This document shows, one piece after another, positions 60,601-64,000 of a DNA stretch of 64,000 nucleotides (positions are counted from its first letter, which is position 1; each line of letters opens with the position of its first letter). The notes beneath the pieces are model-generated. The model saw only the letters and a program-made list of their open reading frames with translations. It did no database searches and was not told the DNA's origin. The stretch is from Phorcus lineatus (Eukaryota; Mollusca; Gastropoda; Trochida; Trochidae), in the NCBI GenBank assembly GCA_921293015.1, contig OV121093.1:25368622-25432621 (forward strand), written 5' to 3'. The position numbers and the translations under genes were made by a program.

Positions 60601-62383
60601 TGCGGCGCTCCTTCCTGCGTCAGCAGATCTGGCAGACATGGTAACAGTACAGGAGGCTGAACCAGATATCCGAGTACTGATGGAAACCAACTCTGGGCCG
60701 TCCACAGCGGTGTCATGAGGACCAACAGCTGTGGAGGCTGCTTGCCTACCTGCGACAGAACCCTGGGAATCAGAGGCATTGGCGGGAACGCCCATAGCAC
60801 TCTGCCGGTCCAGTCTATCGCGAAGGCGTCTGATGCCAGAGCGTTTGGGTCTGGTATCCTGGAGCAGAACACCGGTGTCTGATTCGTCACTCCGGACGCA
60901 AACAGATCCACCTGGAACGACCCGTACAACTGGGAGATAAGCCCGAATATCTCCCGGTGGAGCATCCATTCGTGCGGTACCAGAGAAGGAACTGCCACGC
61001 CTCCTGGAGGAGAGCTGGCGACACCGTTCCCCCCTGCTTTGCTATATAAGTCATGGCAGTCTGGTTGTCCATCTCCAGACACACCACCCGACCTCTTACC
61101 AAGTGGAGGAGTTGGTCGAAGACCTTCCTCACCGCCCTCAGTTCCAGCACATTGATGTGCTCCTTGGACTCGTCCAGAGACCACAGGCCCGAAGCTGAGT
61201 GGTCCCCCAGGACTCCCCCCCCACCTGAGAGGGAAGCGTCCGTCTGAACTGTTACCTCGGGCATCGGCGTCACCAAAGGTAGACCCCTGGCGAGGTTGTC
61301 CCCCTTCAGCCACCATTCCAGATGAGTGGAAAGCCACTCCGGAATGGCCACTGATTCCTCTAGACTCCCGGACTGCGACCATCGTCCCGCTAAAGCCTGC
61401 TGGACTGGTCTCATCCTCAACCGGGCTCTCCAGACCACGTCCACCGTCGCCGCCATATTCCCCAGCAAACGGAGCCATGTCCGTGCGGAGTGTGCGGGTG
61501 ACAGCAAGAACTGCTGCGTGGTCTGAATTACCTTGGTCACTCGGGCAGGGGCTAGTGCAACTAGTCCCCTCACCGTATCGAACCGAGCCCCCAGGAACAC
61601 TAAGTCCTGGGTGGGAGTGAGGTCTGACTTTTTCATGTTTACGATCCAACCCAGCCTGAGCAGAATGTCTAAAATCTCCTGGGTGGCCTCCTGATTCCTC
61701 ACCTGCGACAGGGCCCTGATTAACCAATCGTCCAGGTACGGGTGACAACACCTGCCCTTGGACCTGGCCACCTGCGCCGGAATCAGCATCAGCTTGGTGA
61801 ACACCCTTGGCGCCGTTGAGATGCCGAAGGGGAGCACACGAAACTGGTAGCACACCCCGTCGAAGGCAAACCTTAGGTATTGCTTGAACTGGGGGTGCAT
61901 TGGGACATGGAGGTACACATCCTTGAGGTCGATTGACAAAAGCCAATCTCCCTGCTCCACCGATGCTATCACCGACCTCAGAGTTTCCATCTTGAACGAT
62001 GGCACCTCCAACATCTTGTTCAAATACTTGAGATTCAAGATTGGTCGGAACCCTCCGTCCTTCTTGGTGAACAGGAAGTAAGTCGAGTAATACCCGGTCT
62101 CTTCCTGGCCCCTCGGGACCACCTCTATGGCCGCCTTGTCGAGCAGAGCTACGACTTCGGCCCTAAGGACTTCCGCCTTCTCCGGGGAGGATGGCACCGG
62201 GGTGCGCCTCACTCCGGTAAACGAAGGTGGCTCATGCTTCCAAAGAGGCAAATGTCCGTCCCTGAGTGTGGACAGGGCCCAGGGATTTGACGTGACCCTC
62301 TCCCAATCTGACAGGAAGTGGGAGAGTCTGCCCCCTACTGGTAACTCTGGACAGAGGCAACGGATCCCTGCAACCGGCGGCAC
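60402..62383 (-). CDS. DIRS reverse transcriptase and RNase H
   Basis: From 62383 the frame encodes a DIRS-type reverse transcriptase: KKDGGFRPILNLKYLN, SIDLKDVYLHVP, LPFGISTAPRVFTK and the active site YLDDWLI (about residue 217). An RNase H begins at VQTDASLSGGGG. Near 60990-61060 similarity moves to another frame, which continues EWMLHREIFGLISQLYG, VDLFASGVTNQ and ALASDAFAIDWTGR to about 60570, where WVAWPLSG leads toward the recombinase. A part of the RNase H end that is usual in this family is absent at the switch, so I infer a small deletion with a frameshift. The region upstream of 62383 may share the Gag-like transcript. Confidence 0.85.
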
Positions 62384-62424
62384 TCGGGCCCCCTGACAGG
62401 TTTCCGGCTCGAGCAGAGGAGGGA

Positions 62425-63996
62425 TTAGGAGCCCTGGTTGGAGCCCCCTCTCCCCCGAAAAGGCTGCTGGCCCTTAGCCTGCTTGCCCCTTCTGCTCTTG
62501 CCTCTCTTCCCTGGGTGACCTCCCCTGCCGGAGCCTGGTTGGAGCGAAGTTGTCCACCAAGTCCCGACTTTGGCCGGCGGTCCTTGCGGGAGGCCTTCCA
62601 GGGGGGACTTACGCTTCCCGGCAGGACCAGAGCCGCCTTTGGCAGCTTTGGCCCTATCCAGCCGTTCAGCGAAGTCCTTGATCACTGTCGCCGATCCCGG
62701 GAACAGGGTTTGACCCAGTTCGTACGGGAGGGCGAGCAGTGCGTTCTGAGTAGGCTGTGGGAGCGAAGAGCAGCTCATCCACAGCCTCCGCAGCCCCATC
62801 ACTGCGGTCATTACCTGACTCACCGCACTCCTAATTGAGTCGCGAGCCAGGTAACTGGAGACCTCAGTCAATTGCCGCTGGAGCAGGACAGTCTCAGACT
62901 GAGCCTTCTTGCCCTGCTCCGACCCTTCAGACAGCCCCTGACCCTGCATGGAGGCCAGGTAGGCTGAATGCACTGAGATCCGAAGCTGCTGCGCCGCATT
63001 CCGATACATCTCCTCGAAGGAGCGGAACGTGCGCTTTAGCAACTGGTCCTGATGCTTGAAGAGCGGCACCCGCCGGCCCGGAAGCCCAATGGCGTCCAGG
63101 TTGACTGATGTCAACACATCATCATCAACCTGGGGGACATCGAACAACCCCACCTCCCCTATAGGGTACCTCCTGTTGAGTTCGGGCAGATCGAACCTCG
63201 TGCGGGTACCCGATAGGAGAGGCGTGATTGCGTCAGCCCTCAAGCTGTCGAGGATGCGGAGCCGCGCCTGCAGTGCCTTGCGTTGAGCGAAGGCCCCGCC
63301 GGGAAGCCGGAACTCCGCAGCATCCGACTCCTTCTCCGGAACAACTACCTGAGGGAAGGCGGCCGCGAACTTATCGCGCACCCCCCTCAGGGCTACAGCA
63401 ATGGGAAGGTCAGTAGGGTCAGGCCCCGCACCCCCCTCAACCTCCATCTCCTCCTCCGAAGAGTCCTCAGTACCCTCAGTGTCCTGCACGGACAAGGTAT
63501 CTGACGGACCCTCCGAAAGAGCAGACGAAGGAATCAAGGGAATACGAAACCGCGACCCCGCCGATTCCCGCTGTTCCGAAGAAGGAGCCTGAGGCCCGAG
63601 TCCAGACGCAGACCCCGACGCCGAAGCGCCCGGGTCTCGGCTCTTGGGGTTACCGGTTCCCCCCGACCCCTCGGCAGTGCCGAGGTCATTCGGGGGGTCC
63701 CGTGTGATGGTGCAGCTAGGAACCCTGCTAGTGCTGGGTCGCTGCTCCGGTGTCAACAGAGCATCACCCGGGCCCTTGCCCGGGTTAGCTCTGGAACCGG
63801 CACCGACGACGGCCCCGAGGGAACCGGCCGGCCGGGCATCCGGACCCGCCGGGGGAACATCCGACCTGAACTCCTTACGGAGCTCGGACATAAGTTCCCC
63901 CATTAGGCCCTTCATCTGCCCCTTAATTAGCGAGGTAATAGCATCAAGTGAGGGTGCAATAGGGAGTGCCCTAGTGGCAGACATCCGCCCCCCCAC
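62425..63996 (-). CDS. DIRS Gag-like ORF1 protein
   Basis: A 523-codon frame precedes the RT frame by 42 bp on the same strand, the place of the Gag-like protein in DIRS elements. The N-terminal half is Pro/Ser/Gly-rich and probably disordered. The middle (RFDLPELNRRYPI to about TLFPGSA) is more regular. The C-terminus is basic and Gly/Arg/Lys-rich (SGRGGHPGKRGKSRRGK), fit for nucleic acid binding. No zinc knuckle is present. The first Met lies 4 bases from the window edge and MSATRALP follows four codons later; either may be the true start. The GC content is far above that of the flanking genome. Confidence 0.8.
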   Translation of the reverse strand: MGGRMSATRALPIAPSLDAITSLIKGQMKGLMGELMSELRKEFRSDVPPAGPDARPAGSLGAVVGAGSRANPGKGPGDALLTPEQRPSTSRVPSCTITRDPPNDLGTAEGSGGTGNPKSRDPGASASGSASGLGPQAPSSEQRESAGSRFRIPLIPSSALSEGPSDTLSVQDTEGTEDSSEEEMEVEGGAGPDPTDLPIAVALRGVRDKFAAAFPQVVVPEKESDAAEFRLPGGAFAQRKALQARLRILDSLRADAITPLLSGTRTRFDLPELNRRYPIGEVGLFDVPQVDDDVLTSVNLDAIGLPGRRVPLFKHQDQLLKRTFRSFEEMYRNAAQQLRISVHSAYLASMQGQGLSEGSEQGKKAQSETVLLQRQLTEVSSYLARDSIRSAVSQVMTAVMGLRRLWMSCSSLPQPTQNALLALPYELGQTLFPGSATVIKDFAERLDRAKAAKGGSGPAGKRKSPLEGLPQGPPAKVGTWWTTSLQPGSGRGGHPGKRGKSRRGKQAKGQQPFRGRGGSNQGS

Positions 63997-64000
63997 CTCC

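Noticed and set aside
60482..63592. Many plus-strand frames in the DIRS element
   Set aside because: High GC makes long chance frames common. The minus strand carries recognisable Gag-like, RT and recombinase domains, so these are shadows.

Overview
This is a eukaryotic, AT-rich, repeat-dense stretch of an animal genome. The intron-rich host genes, the tRNA-derived SINE and the mix of CR1-like, L1/Tx1-like, Penelope, DIRS and Ty3/gypsy elements suggest a lophotrochozoan, most likely a mollusc. That placement is inference, not read directly from a marker.

Host genes. I can support four, plus one weak candidate. (1) The first coding exon of dUTPase (DUT) lies on the minus strand (13409-13509, or from 13620). 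(2) KTI12, an Elongator-associated P-loop factor, lies head-to-head with it on the plus strand. It has nine exons (13866-34478) that join in frame to a 275-residue protein, and its 13.8-kb intron 6 is packed with transposons and satellites. (3) A single-exon type II membrane glycosyltransferase of the DXD sugar-binding family lies on the minus strand (51151-52572). (4) The last three coding exons of an unrecognised, possibly RRM-containing, gene lie on the minus strand (57698-58678). A small secreted cysteine-rich ORF (45820-46134, minus) is a weak candidate.

Layout. From 1 to 12.6 kb there is a stack of nested insertions, antisense to DUT and apparently within its first intron. A CR1-like LINE was hit by a nearly intact Ty3/gypsy element (1817-10887, two 856-bp LTRs with only two differences seen) and by a 598-bp hAT-like MITE. 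KTI12 runs from 13.9 to 34.5 kb. Its introns hold LINE tails, an intact piggyBac transposase gene (22192-24153), another CR1-like LINE (27.1-29.3 kb), a 35-bp tandem array, a TTAA-flanked MITE and a dead mariner with both inverted repeats. From 35.8 to 38.6 kb lies a 34-bp satellite with about 83 copies and a 17-unit higher-order repeat. From 38.7 to 45.5 kb there are broken LINEs, one split by a SINE with a 12-bp target duplication, and a short array related to the same 34-bp satellite. From 47.6 to 50.0 kb lies a dead mariner whose own coding sequence has expanded into about 31 tandem 40-bp units. From 54.6 to 56.1 kb lies a Penelope-like element with duplicated pseudo-LTRs carrying a hammerhead ribozyme motif. 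From 58.7 kb to the window end lies a GC-rich DIRS element (tyrosine recombinase, RT/RNase H, Gag-like protein, inverted repeats).

Most notable: the gypsy element appears to lack gag, yet has an intact 1672-codon pol frame ending in a chromodomain followed by a chromo-shadow-like domain, an HP1-like pairing. Next are the mariner-derived satellite and the Penelope hammerhead ribozyme pair, one with an intact core and one with a mutated core.
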